Below, piece after piece: positions 6,863 to 13,601 of a stretch of DNA of 16,509 nt. The stretch lies in the NCBI GenBank assembly GCA_044355095.1, contig JBIKYT010000045.1, positions 1 to 16,509 of the forward strand, written 5' to 3'. Position 1 is the stretch's first letter, and each line of letters starts with the position of its first letter. The notes under the pieces were generated by a model. It had not been told where the DNA came from. It did not search any database and saw only the letters and a list, made by a program, of their open reading frames with translations. Position numbers and translations under genes: made by a program. The DNA is from Casp-actino8 sp044355095. GTDB lineage: Bacteria > Actinomycetota > Acidimicrobiia > Acidimicrobiales > Ilumatobacteraceae.

Positions 6863-7519
6863 ATGAAACATCCGGCTGCAGTTCTCTGGGATATGGATGG
6901 GACCATTGTCGACACTGAACCATATTGGTTCGCCGCCGAATTTGAGATCGTCGAAATGCACGGTGGGCAATGGTCGCATGACCACGCTCGTGCGTTGGTT
7001 GGTTCTGATTTACTTGACTCGGGTGCGTATATGCGCGAGCACGGTGGGGTTGATCGCGAGCCCGCCGAGATTGTGGAGATGTTGCTTGATCGAGTGGTGG
7101 CTCAATTGCGCGCCGAGATTCCGTGGCGTCCAGGTGCTCGCGAATTGTTGGCAGCGGTGAATGGCGCAGAAATTCCAACAGCACTTGTGACGATGTCATG
7201 GAAGCGCTTTGCCGATCAAGTGGTTGAGTGTTTACCTTCGGGCAGTTTTCGAGTTTCGGTGACTGGTGATGAAGTCACCCGTGGCAAGCCTCATCCCGAA
7301 CCGTATTTGTTGGCTGCCGAACGTTTGGGCGTTGACCCACGGCATTGTGTCGCGATTGAAGATTCACCTACCGGCGTGCGGTCAGCACTGGCTGCTGGGT
7401 GTCGAGTGTTGGGTGTCCCGCATGTGGTCGGAATTCCGAGAGATTTAGATCAGGGTTCAGGTCAACTGGTTATTGCTTCATCACTCGTTGACACATCTTT
7501 GAGCGATTTAGTTTGGTAA
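6863..7519 (+). CDS. HAD-superfamily phosphatase (beta-phosphoglucomutase/phosphatase-like)
   Basis: A 218-residue protein of the usual length for class IA HAD enzymes. Motif I is W-D10-M-D12-G-T, with the nucleophile and acid/base aspartates. A cap domain follows with D-T-E-P-Y-W. Motif II is the threonine/serine in L-V-T-M-S, motif III the lysine in R-G-K-P-H-P-E-P-Y, and motif IV I-E-D-S-P-T-G-V. All catalytic residues are present, so it should hydrolyse or transfer a phosphate from a small substrate; which one is unknown. ATG 6863 is chosen over the TTG at 6857. It follows the amidohydrolase stop by 11 bases, probably in the same transcript, with only a weak A/G-rich stretch as ribosome site. 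It converges with the renalase-like gene. Confidence 0.87.
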   Translation: MKHPAAVLWDMDGTIVDTEPYWFAAEFEIVEMHGGQWSHDHARALVGSDLLDSGAYMREHGGVDREPAEIVEMLLDRVVAQLRAEIPWRPGARELLAAVNGAEIPTALVTMSWKRFADQVVECLPSGSFRVSVTGDEVTRGKPHPEPYLLAAERLGVDPRHCVAIEDSPTGVRSALAAGCRVLGVPHVVGIPRDLDQGSGQLVIASSLVDTSLSDLVW

Positions 7520-7524
7520 AACAA

Positions 7525-7578
7525 GCGATCTGGTCTGGCGAAGTAGTAGAAAACCTCAGTTATTTCCGACCAGATCGC
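7525..7578 (-). terminator. Likely intrinsic terminator of the minus-strand gene series
   Basis: A perfect 11-bp inverted repeat, GCGATCTGGTC (7525-7535) and GACCAGATCGC (7568-7578), encloses a 32-base loop. Read on the minus strand the second arm is followed by TTGTTTTAC, a T-rich tail typical of intrinsic termination. The first arm lies in the last codons of the renalase-like gene. On the plus strand there is no T tract, so it would serve the minus strand mainly. The loop is longer than usual, which lowers confidence. Confidence 0.5.
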
Positions 7579-8527
7579 CAAGATATTCAGCTGACGACAG
7601 GCCGGAGAGGATTGCGCCTTCAACTTTTGGTCCCGCAAAGGCGTCACCCGCGAAAACCAAAGTGTTCACTGCGAAAAATGGTTCGGGCCACACCTTGCGA
7701 GGTGTGGCAAATCGCCACTTCTTGTATTCACTAGCCACGATTCGTGCATCGCCGAGATACTTCTGCGCTGCTTGCGTGATGAGGGCGAGTCCATCTTCGA
7801 GTGAGTCGTCCCAATGAGCCGAACTCCACGCTGGATTGGCATGAAAAGTAATTGCTGGAATTGGCGAAATTCCTTTGGCTTGGTTGTCACCGATCCACGA
7901 GAAAACTTCATCAGGATTCTGTATTCCACCTGGCGACGGAATTGCCGATGGACCATCAAGCACCGCGAGCAATCCAATGGTTCGGTCGTAATCGGTCAGC
8001 AATAAATCTTGTGGTAGTTCGACACCAGTGGTGACAGTGAGTGAGTACGACTGCGGCAGTGGGCAGGTCATGATGACCGCATCGCAATCAATTCGAGAAT
8101 TGTCGTCAATAACAACAGTCCAACGCTCGGGATCAGCGTCGCATGGTTTCACTGCAAAGACGAGCGTTGAAGTTCGTACATCAAGACCTTGAGCAATGTG
8201 TTTGGTGAGAGCCGTCATTCCGTTATTGACGACATAGCGTGGATGTCCATCGTCAGCGACAAATCCTCGGCACCACTCACGCACAACTCCGTCGGTTATC
8301 CAACGATCAACCATCTGCTGAAATCGTTCATCGCGAACAGTAAAGAACTGTGCACCGTGGTCCAAGATGGCAGTTGATCCATCGGGGATCGAGATTCGCC
8401 GAGTGGCCATACGTCCACCAAGGCCGCGTCCCTTATCGAGAACCACAACATGGTGACCATTTTCCTGTAGAAAACGGGCCGCCGTTAATCCGCTGAGACC
8501 GGCACCAACAACGACAACATCACTCAC
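7556..8527 (-). CDS. Renalase-like FAD-dependent oxidoreductase
   Basis: A 323-residue flavoprotein. The N-terminus is a Rossmann FAD site, V-V-V-G-A-G-L-S-G-L-T-A-A-R. Further marks are L-D-K-G-R-G-L-G-G-R-M-A-T-R and L-D-H-G-A-Q-F-F-T, both typical of bacterial renalase/COG3380 proteins, and a C-terminal F-A-G-D-A-F ... G-A-I-L-S-G that closes the FAD site. Characterised bacterial renalases oxidise mis-reduced dihydronicotinamide isomers back to NAD(P)+; amine oxidation in general is a looser alternative. The start is GTG 8527, and its GTGA overlaps the stop of the upstream hydrolase gene, so it depends on coupling. It is the last gene of the minus-strand series and ends at the inverted repeat described above. 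Family assignment is firm, the exact substrate is not. Confidence 0.82.
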   Translation of the reverse strand: MSDVVVVGAGLSGLTAARFLQENGHHVVVLDKGRGLGGRMATRRISIPDGSTAILDHGAQFFTVRDERFQQMVDRWITDGVVREWCRGFVADDGHPRYVVNNGMTALTKHIAQGLDVRTSTLVFAVKPCDADPERWTVVIDDNSRIDCDAVIMTCPLPQSYSLTVTTGVELPQDLLLTDYDRTIGLLAVLDGPSAIPSPGGIQNPDEVFSWIGDNQAKGISPIPAITFHANPAWSSAHWDDSLEDGLALITQAAQKYLGDARIVASEYKKWRFATPRKVWPEPFFAVNTLVFAGDAFAGPKVEGAILSGLSSAEYLGDLVGNN

Positions 8528-9390
8528 GAGACAGAGCGTAGGTGACGTTGCTCGCTTGTGGCCTTGTTGTGCTTTGATTTCCAGACCTGCTCGGCTCGTG
8601 ACAAGAAGTCACCCAGCACGCGATTGAAAGTAGTGGCGTGCTCAATCATGAGTCCATGTGCTGCACCCGACAACACCGAAAGTTCTGCGGTGGGGATTCG
8701 GTCAGCAATTTCTTCGCTATCACCGCGGGGTGTCAGCACATCTTGATTACCAACAATCACGGTTGTCGGCACCTTGATTGAACTCAGTTGATCGCGCATC
8801 GAATCATCGGCATCAAGAATTGCTTGCACTTGTCCCTTGAAGCCATGTGAAGGTCGGGATGTTGAGATAGGTCCGAGCCACGAAACTGCCGGCCATAAGC
8901 GACGAAGCGAACGTGGTCCGATGACCCAACGTGCGGCTACTGCAGTCATGGCACCCATACCTTTTTCGGTGGCAATATCGCCCCATGTTCCAATGAGGTC
9001 ACGGCGCCACTGGTGATTGCTGCACGAAGTACAAACCAACGAGAGTGAGCGAACTCGTTCGGGGTACAGCACCGCAACGAGTTGAGAAATCACGCCGCCC
9101 ATTGATGCGCCAACGACATGGGCATTGTCAATCTCGGCGTGGTCAAGAACAGATATTGCATCTGCTGCCATTTGTTCAATTGTGTACGCACCAAATGGTT
9201 TGTCACTTCTTCCAGCACCACGATTGTCATGAGCGATCACTCGATAGCGCGTCGCAAGTACGAATCGTTGCATATCCCACATGTGCTTGTCTGCACCGAG
9301 TCCCTGAATCATCAATACGGGCGGCGCTGATTTGCGTCCAATAATTTCGTAGTGAATGCGGGTGCCGTCGCTGGCAATTGCGTAGGTCAT
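8524..9390 (-). CDS. Alpha/beta-hydrolase
   Basis: A 288-residue alpha/beta-hydrolase fold protein. The oxyanion region is I-Q-G-L-G-A-D at about 28-34, and D-N-R-G-A-G-R-S-D follows near 55. The nucleophile elbow is G-A-S96-M-G-G, the likely acid is D217 (V-G-N-Q-D-V-L-T-P) and the histidine is H245 (G-A-A-H-G-L-M). The full triad suggests an active esterase, lipase or C-C bond hydrolase; the substrate is unknown. ATG 9390 is chosen instead of the one at 9405 because its ATGA overlaps the stop of the upstream SDR, matching the pattern in this gene series. Its own stop overlaps the GTG of the renalase-like gene. Confidence 0.85.
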   Translation of the reverse strand: MTYAIASDGTRIHYEIIGRKSAPPVLMIQGLGADKHMWDMQRFVLATRYRVIAHDNRGAGRSDKPFGAYTIEQMAADAISVLDHAEIDNAHVVGASMGGVISQLVAVLYPERVRSLSLVCTSCSNHQWRRDLIGTWGDIATEKGMGAMTAVAARWVIGPRSLRRLWPAVSWLGPISTSRPSHGFKGQVQAILDADDSMRDQLSSIKVPTTVIVGNQDVLTPRGDSEEIADRIPTAELSVLSGAAHGLMIEHATTFNRVLGDFLSRAEQVWKSKHNKATSEQRHLRSVS

Positions 9391-10382
9391 GATGCTTGAT
9401 CCCATGCAACTTTGGGTGGCACACGAACAACACCTTCCCAGGTGAAGAGTGAATCAATGATCTCTTGGGTGCTCATCGAAGGTTCCCACCCAAGTTCTTG
9501 TGCGCAACGAGTGCTGACACCTCGTCGACCGTGATGCAGTACTTCCATCACGTGTTCGGGAACCGGTGCACCAAAGAGGTGTGCAATGCGACGCGTAATT
9601 GCCCACTCGGGCCCGATGAGCGGAAGCGGAATATGCCGACTTCTTTTCACGACAGAAAAGCCACTGATCGCGCCATCGCCAACAATGTTGATGGGATGCC
9701 CAATTGTGCGTTGCGCTGCTAACACAAAAGCGCGCGCCGCATCAATCTCGTGCAACACACTAAACATCGGTGGTTTCAAAACATTGAAAGGTACGAAAGG
9801 TAAGCGCAACAGCCGACCGAGCGGACTCGGAACATGAGGACCCACAACTGGTGCGAGACGCAACGCCGTGACATCAGCGCGTGATTCAGCAAATGCAGTC
9901 GTGGCGAATTCTTCTAACTCGACCAACATGCGTCCGTAATGTGATGTCGGTTGTGTCGGTGCGGTCTCATCGGGAATATCGCTGCGGTTACCACCTCGGC
10001 CATACACCTCAAGGCCTGACCGCAGCACCACATGTTTCAGTGACTTGCCATCACACGCGGTACCAAAAACTGATTGTGATGCTTCGCGTGTGAATCGCTC
10101 GGCGTGCGGCGGACCGGTGCGCGCATCAGGTTCCCAGACGGCGAGGTGAATCAGAACATGCGGATCAAAAGACTTAATGATGTGCGCAGTACGAACCGAA
10201 TCACCAGCATCAACCAGATGAAACTCGCTGCGATTCAAGCGACGTCGTGGCGGATCGCCGTCCATGCCAACGATTGAGCCAACCCAAGATTCTTTTTCAA
10301 GTTCGGACGCAACGAGCGATCCGAGTTGCCCGCCCATTCCGGTGATGAGAACTCGTTGACCAGAACGCGGCGCCGTTGCCAT
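9387..10382 (-). CDS. NAD(P)-binding extended SDR / epimerase-like protein
   Basis: A 331-residue protein of the NAD-dependent epimerase/dehydratase (extended SDR) type. The N-terminal cofactor motif is T-G15-M-G-G18-Q-L-G21. D-P-H-V-L-I-H-L-A near 73-81, R-S-G-L-E-V-Y-G near 121-128 and L-R-L-A-P-V-V-G-P later are standard. The active-site tyrosine seems to be Y149 (S-H-Y-G-R-M-L), but the lysine expected four residues on is a leucine (L153), so classical SDR chemistry is doubtful; it may bind NAD(P) for another purpose. It lies 73 bases after the phosphatase-like gene in the same direction. Its TGA overlaps the ATG of the hydrolase gene. Mycobacterial GalE2-like proteins are the nearest type I recall. 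Confidence 0.78.
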   Translation of the reverse strand: MATAPRSGQRVLITGMGGQLGSLVASELEKESWVGSIVGMDGDPPRRRLNRSEFHLVDAGDSVRTAHIIKSFDPHVLIHLAVWEPDARTGPPHAERFTREASQSVFGTACDGKSLKHVVLRSGLEVYGRGGNRSDIPDETAPTQPTSHYGRMLVELEEFATTAFAESRADVTALRLAPVVGPHVPSPLGRLLRLPFVPFNVLKPPMFSVLHEIDAARAFVLAAQRTIGHPINIVGDGAISGFSVVKRSRHIPLPLIGPEWAITRRIAHLFGAPVPEHVMEVLHHGRRGVSTRCAQELGWEPSMSTQEIIDSLFTWEGVVRVPPKVAWDQAS

Positions 10383-10455
10383 ATCACTGACGCTAGTACC
10401 AATGACCGACTAGGGCATTCTTTCGTTTTCTACTCAAGTGAGCAGTGACAGCGAT

Positions 10456-10971
10456 TTAGCGCAGGAGGTGGGCCCGCAAAATGAGTTCACGAGCTGAGGG
10501 ATCAAGTTGATGACCAGCGAGTTTCTCGCCAATAGCGATGGCCTCAATGGGGTCTTCAACCATTCCTTGCCAACGCACGAAAGCAGCCATGGCACCCATG
10601 ATGATGTCACCAACCTCTTCGCCGTGAACGATCACCTTGACGTTGTTCGTGAGCAACTTTTTGAGTTCTTTGAAGAGCCCACGAGCCCATTCATCAATCT
10701 TTTCGTTGTTCTCGTTGTTGTATGGCCGATGCTGATAATTGACGTTGAGTTCGTCGTAGTTATGCAGGTTATGCGGGGCCGGGATGATGCTGATCAGACA
10801 ACCGAAATGGTTTTCTCGGATCCAAATGATCTCTTCTTGACGGCGAACACGACGATGGTTATCGCCATAGCCCCCGGGGCGTTCACATACGGCTAATCGG
10901 TCTTTGAGAATCCAAGTGAAGTTTCTGGGGGTAATTCCCAGAGCCCACTTTCCACGTAACTTAGGCGGCAC
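10456..10971 (-). CDS. Degenerate dual-specificity-phosphatase-like protein
   Basis: A 171-residue protein starting at GTG 10971, 9 bases after the tilS stop. Residues 14-35 (R-N-F-T-W-I-L-K-D-R-L-A-V-C-E-R-P-G) and 50-70 (I-R-E-N-H-F-G-C-L-I-S-I-I-P-A-P-H-N-L) resemble the beginning of dual-specificity phosphatase domains in actinobacteria. The region where the signature H-C-x5-R should stand reads V-I-V-H116-G-E-E-V-G-D-I-I-M-G. Cysteine is replaced by glycine and the arginine is absent, so phosphatase activity is not expected. The last part (A-I-A-I-G-E-K-L-A-G-H) ends as such domains do. I infer a pseudo-phosphatase scaffold or ligand-binding protein. Family placement is from memory of sequence pattern, so it stays moderate; that it is a real gene is clear from its position and codon use. 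Confidence 0.6.
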   Translation of the reverse strand: MPPKLRGKWALGITPRNFTWILKDRLAVCERPGGYGDNHRRVRRQEEIIWIRENHFGCLISIIPAPHNLHNYDELNVNYQHRPYNNENNEKIDEWARGLFKELKKLLTNNVKVIVHGEEVGDIIMGAMAAFVRWQGMVEDPIEAIAIGEKLAGHQLDPSARELILRAHLLR

Positions 10972-10980
10972 GCCGTCACA

Positions 10981-11907
10981 CTAGTCCTGAGCAGGGGCGG
11001 AGGTGATCGAGATTCGCTGATTTGTTCGACTTATTCTGAATCCACCCGGTAATTCACAGGCCACGACCTCGCCTCGAGCAACCGCCAGCACCCGTTCAAC
11101 CGAGGCTGCGTCGGGGGGATGAGCGCCAGATAGCCACTTTCGGATGGCCCGTCGGGCCAAGGCGATCGGTGCTGCAGACACTGCTTTGGCGTCAGTGGGG
11201 TCAATTTCGGCGGCTAATTCGTCCAATAAGGCCGAATCATCGGCCATTAAGGCGGCTTGACGACTCAAGATCGGGGTGAGGTCACGGTGGGCGGCTTCGT
11301 TAAGCAGGGGCAAAATCTGTTGGCGAATGCGATTGCGGAGGAGTGAATGGTCGTTATTTGACGGGTCATTGACCGGTTGCCACCCCAAAAGGTGACAAAC
11401 CGCTTCGGTTTCGGTTCGGCGAATGGCTAACAACGGATGCCCAACATGTTGACTCGGACCCCCGGTGGGGCGAATTCCGGCCATTCCATCAAGGCCGGCC
11501 CCGCGCAAAATGTTGAGGAGGACGGTCTCGGCTTGGTCGTCGGCGGTATGACCCGTCAAAACATCGTCAGGGAGGGCTTGATAACGGGCCTGGCGGGCTC
11601 GGGCCTCAAGATTGGGACCCTGACCAACCTCTACAGTGACTGCCTGAAATTGAGCGCTCATGGCCTCTGCCGCAGAACGAACAATGTTGGCCTCGGTGGC
11701 CGACTCGGGGCGTAAGCCGTGATCAACATGGATCGCAGTGACATTCAGGCCAGCGGCAACCGCCAAAGCCAAGAGAGCTAACGAATCGGCTCCGCCGGAA
11801 ACAGCACATGAGACAGAAGCGCCCGCAACGGGAAAAGTCGTTCGAGAGAGAAGATCAACAATTAAAGGCGAATGTTGCCATGTCGCCTGGGTTCCCGAAT
11901 CGGGAAT
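10981..11907 (-). CDS. tilS: tRNA(Ile)-lysidine synthetase, probable ATT start
   Basis: A 308-residue protein that adds lysine to C34 of the CAU-anticodon tRNA-Ile, an essential step for reading AUA. The PP-loop ATP motif C-A-V-S37-G-G-A-D-S42 is followed by A-I-H-V-D-H-G-L-R, T-G-H-T-A-D-D-Q-A-E-T-V-L, G-L-D-G-M and the substrate-binding N-D-P-S-N ... L-R-N-R-I-R. The length suits a short actinobacterial TilS. The frame contains no ATG, GTG or TTG before the ATP loop; the first usable TTG (11772) is after it and would delete the active site. The in-frame stop at 11911-11913 belongs to the upstream small gene. The best start is ATT at 11907, which has GAGGG 7 bases upstream. ATT starts are rare but real (infC in E. 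coli). A sequencing error or a true ATT start cannot be separated here. Confidence 0.85.
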   Translation of the reverse strand: MPDSGTQATWQHSPLIVDLLSRTTFPVAGASVSCAVSGGADSLALLALAVAAGLNVTAIHVDHGLRPESATEANIVRSAAEAMSAQFQAVTVEVGQGPNLEARARQARYQALPDDVLTGHTADDQAETVLLNILRGAGLDGMAGIRPTGGPSQHVGHPLLAIRRTETEAVCHLLGWQPVNDPSNNDHSLLRNRIRQQILPLLNEAAHRDLTPILSRQAALMADDSALLDELAAEIDPTDAKAVSAAPIALARRAIRKWLSGAHPPDAASVERVLAVARGEVVACELPGGFRISRTNQRISITSAPAQD

Positions 11908-11910
11908 GGC

Positions 11911-12075
11911 TCAGCCCTCGTCGTGGCCGCGGCGCTGGCGCTTACCCGGGAAACGGGTTGCCGACACCTGCTTGACATAGCCAACACCCACAGCAGCCAC
12001 GGTCAAAATTCCTACGATCGTGAGAACTACGCCGATCCACCAGTGCCAAATGTTTGCTGCGAGCATGACTGTCAT
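11911..12075 (-). CDS. Small membrane protein, 54 residues, just before tilS
   Basis: ATG 12075 opens a 54-codon frame ending in TGA at 11911-11913, three bases before the tilS ATT. Residues 8-33 (A-N-I-W-H-W-W-I-G-V-V-L-T-I-V-G-I-L) form one clear membrane helix, followed by a basic tail (R-F-P-G-K-R-Q-R-R-G-H-D-E-G) that should stay in the cytoplasm. It is in the same reading frame as tilS, and its last codons carry the tilS ribosome site. I do not recognise the family. Support comes from the clean helix-plus-basic-tail design and the tight fit in the series. An ATG at 12066 is a possible alternative start. Confidence 0.65.
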   Translation of the reverse strand: MTVMLAANIWHWWIGVVLTIVGILTVAAVGVGYVKQVSATRFPGKRQRRGHDEG

Positions 12076-12111
12076 GGTAGCGACTTTTGGGGGTGACCTG
12101 CTAGTTCCTCG

Positions 12112-12137
12112 GCCTCAAGATTGTGCCTCAAGATTTT
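12112..12137. repeat. 13-nt imperfect tandem duplication at the 3' end of the DUF2256 gene
   Basis: GCCTCAAGATTGT (12112-12124) is followed directly by GCCTCAAGATTTT (12125-12137), identical at 12 of 13 bases. Thirteen is not a multiple of three, so the duplication changes the reading frame of the DUF2256 gene near its end and creates the present stop (12115-12117). Confidence 0.85.
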
Positions 12138-12294
12138 GCTGACGAACCTGTGGCCCGCCAGATCGACATGCATCGCTGCACCAACGGACTTCATCCCAGA
12201 CCCGCTCCCACTTCTTTCGCCACTCAAAAGGGCGGCTGCACGCCGCACACACCTTGGGCGGGTGACCATTTTTGGTGTGGGCGACTCGACTCAC
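12115..12294 (-). CDS. DUF2256 zinc-ribbon-like small protein, C-terminus altered by duplication
   Basis: A 59-residue protein with the DUF2256 signature: K-V-C16-A-A-C19-S-R-P-F-E-W-R-K-K-W-E, then V-W-D-E-V-R-W-C39-S-D-A-C43-R. The four cysteines (C-x2-C ... C-x3-C) should hold a zinc ion. The function of the family is not known. The start is GTG 12294; its GTGA overlaps the marR stop, which explains how such a small gene is translated. The 13-nt duplication at 12112-12137 ends the frame at T-C-T-T-G-A. Removing one copy lets the frame continue for 13 more residues (E-E-L-A-G-H-P-Q-K-S-L-P) to a TGA overlapping the ATG at 12075. The core domain is intact, so it is probably still functional. 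A 65-codon frame in the same stretch (12072-12269) is a shadow that includes that lost tail. Confidence 0.85.
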   Translation of the reverse strand: MSRVAHTKNGHPPKVCAACSRPFEWRKKWERVWDEVRWCSDACRSGGPQVRQQNLEAQS

Positions 12295-12812
12295 TCGGCT
12301 AAATCGCTCTGGTCATTCAGTTGGGCTACGAATTGGTCGAGTGAACCAACAAAGCGATCAAGGTAGGTCGATAATTCACGAAACTCGTCCTGATCAAATG
12401 TGGACATGATGTGAATGATGAGTTCTTGGCGACGAGCCGCGGCAGCGGCATGACGTTTGCGGCCCGACTCGGTGGCCGACACAACAACCACTCGCTTGTC
12501 ATCGGTACTTCCGCACCGTGTTGCGAGTCCGAATTTTTCGAGGCGCTGAATGGCTCGTGTGGCAGTTGACGGGTCAACGCGCAGTGCATCAGCTAAATCG
12601 CCCATCCGCCAGCCTGGTTGTTGGACTAACAAATCAAGAGTGTCCATTTGGCCAAACTCGAGAGCATCTTCACCCTCTCCAAAAAAGTATTCAATGAGTT
12701 TGCCCATGGATGCTCCACGGCGAAGTTCGCGCCATGCTCGTCCGACGCGCAACGCGGTTTCGCGTTGCTCGGGACTGAGTTGCTCAAGTTTGTTGGAACT
12801 TGTGGACATCAT
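12291..12812 (-). CDS. MarR-family transcriptional regulator
   Basis: A 173-residue regulator. The winged helix-turn-helix is visible at about 55-120: L-D-L-L-V-Q-Q-P-G-W-R-M-G-D-L-A-D-A-L, then D-P-S-T-A-T-R-A-I-Q-R-L-E-K-F-G-L recognition helix, and the wing T-D-D-K-R-V-V-V-V-S-A-T. N- and C-terminal helices form the dimer part. Such proteins bind short palindromes and often respond to small phenolic or oxidant ligands; none can be predicted here. ATG 12812 (or 12809) is preferred to 12851 because that extension would overlap the divergent gene's start. The start lies 9 bases behind a -10-like TACCCT, and a TGTA-N3-TACA element covers the divergent promoter, suggesting autoregulation together with control of the gene at 12834. 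First gene of the minus-strand series; its stop overlaps the DUF2256 GTG. Confidence 0.85.
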   Translation of the reverse strand: MMSTSSNKLEQLSPEQRETALRVGRAWRELRRGASMGKLIEYFFGEGEDALEFGQMDTLDLLVQQPGWRMGDLADALRVDPSTATRAIQRLEKFGLATRCGSTDDKRVVVVSATESGRKRHAAAAARRQELIIHIMSTFDQDEFRELSTYLDRFVGSLDQFVAQLNDQSDLAE

Positions 12813-12833
12813 TGCGAATGTAGGGTACAACCA
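12813..12833. promoter_or_regulatory. Divergent promoter with overlapping, symmetric -10 elements
   Basis: Only 21 bases separate the two start codons. TAGGGT (12821-12826) is a plus-strand -10 box 7 bases before ATG 12834, with TTGTGG at 12800-12805 as a possible -35 (15-base spacer). Its mirror TACCCT (12827-12822, minus strand) lies 9 bases before the marR ATG. The core TGTA-GGG-TACA (12819-12829) is an inverted repeat that could also be the MarR operator. Both transcripts would be leaderless or nearly so. Confidence 0.45.
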
Positions 12834-13502
12834 ATGGAGACACCTCTTCACGCCCTAGGGGTCATTGCCTCACAAAGCGTCATGGTTACTTCATCTTTAC
12901 GCCATGTTGAGTTGTTTACCATGCGCGGTTTAGTCACCATCATGTGGCATCAAGTGCCAACTGGCGTGCCAGTTACTCCCACAGCCATTGTGGCGTGTGG
13001 TGGAGCGATGGGCGGGTTGCTCGGACCAGCAGATGGTTTGTATCAAGAGCTGGGCGATAGTTGGGCGGCTCGTGGGGTTCCCGTGTTGCGGGTGTCGTAT
13101 CGCCGACCAAACGATTTAGATATGTGTTCTCTCGATGTTGCGGCCGCTGTTCAGTTGGCAGCTGATGCTGGAGCGCAACGAGTGGTGGTCATGGGCCATT
13201 CATTTGGTGGGGCAGTTGCCGTACGAGTTGGTGTTGTGATGGACGAAGTCGCGGGCGTCGTGACATTTGCAACTCAGTCGGCCGGATGTGAAGTGGCAGC
13301 AGGCTTACGGGGCCGTCCCTTGTTGTTATTCCATGGCGACATGGACGAGATCTTACCGATGCAATCAAGTGAAATCGTTGCGGCGATGGCGGGCAGTGGT
13401 GAAGTTGTGGTGTGCGAAGGTGACGGCCATCTGCTGTCACACAGTGGAGCTGACATGGTGGCGCGACTTGAAGAGTGGTTGCCCGCCGTCCTCGGGCAGT
13501 GA
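12834..13502 (+). CDS. Dienelactone-hydrolase/alpha-beta-hydrolase-like protein
   Basis: A 222-residue hydrolase-fold protein when started at ATG 12834; ATG 12882 is the main alternative. Visible elements are V-A-C-G-G-A-M-G-G (53-61), V-L-R-V-S-Y-R-R-P (84-92), the nucleophile elbow V-M-G-H-S123-F-G-G, L-L-L-F-H-G-D-M-D171-E-I-L-P with the acid, and G-D-G-H199-L-L. The triad is complete. Length and the H-G-D-x-D-E motif fit small esterases or dienelactone hydrolases; the substrate is unknown. It diverges from marR across a 21-base promoter, so it is the most likely target of that regulator. The 99 bases after it (13503-13601) hold no gene that I can support. Confidence 0.8.
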   Translation: METPLHALGVIASQSVMVTSSLRHVELFTMRGLVTIMWHQVPTGVPVTPTAIVACGGAMGGLLGPADGLYQELGDSWAARGVPVLRVSYRRPNDLDMCSLDVAAAVQLAADAGAQRVVVMGHSFGGAVAVRVGVVMDEVAGVVTFATQSAGCEVAAGLRGRPLLLFHGDMDEILPMQSSEIVAAMAGSGEVVVCEGDGHLLSHSGADMVARLEEWLPAVLGQ

Positions 13503-13601
13503 ATCTCAAAATCTCCGCTCTGTTTCGTTTGTCGTTACCTCAATGTCTTCTCAATGGCGTACCGTACTGAGGGACATTCATTCCATGCTTTGGAGTTATT
13601 C

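Noticed and set aside
10981..11772. tilS starting at TTG 11772
   Set aside because: It would remove the S-G-G-A-D-S ATP loop, which is present in frame just upstream.
12072..12269. Minus-strand frame of 65 codons starting M-V-T-R-P-R
   Set aside because: The neighbouring frame carries the conserved DUF2256 cysteines; only the last part of this frame is meaningful, as the lost tail of DUF2256.
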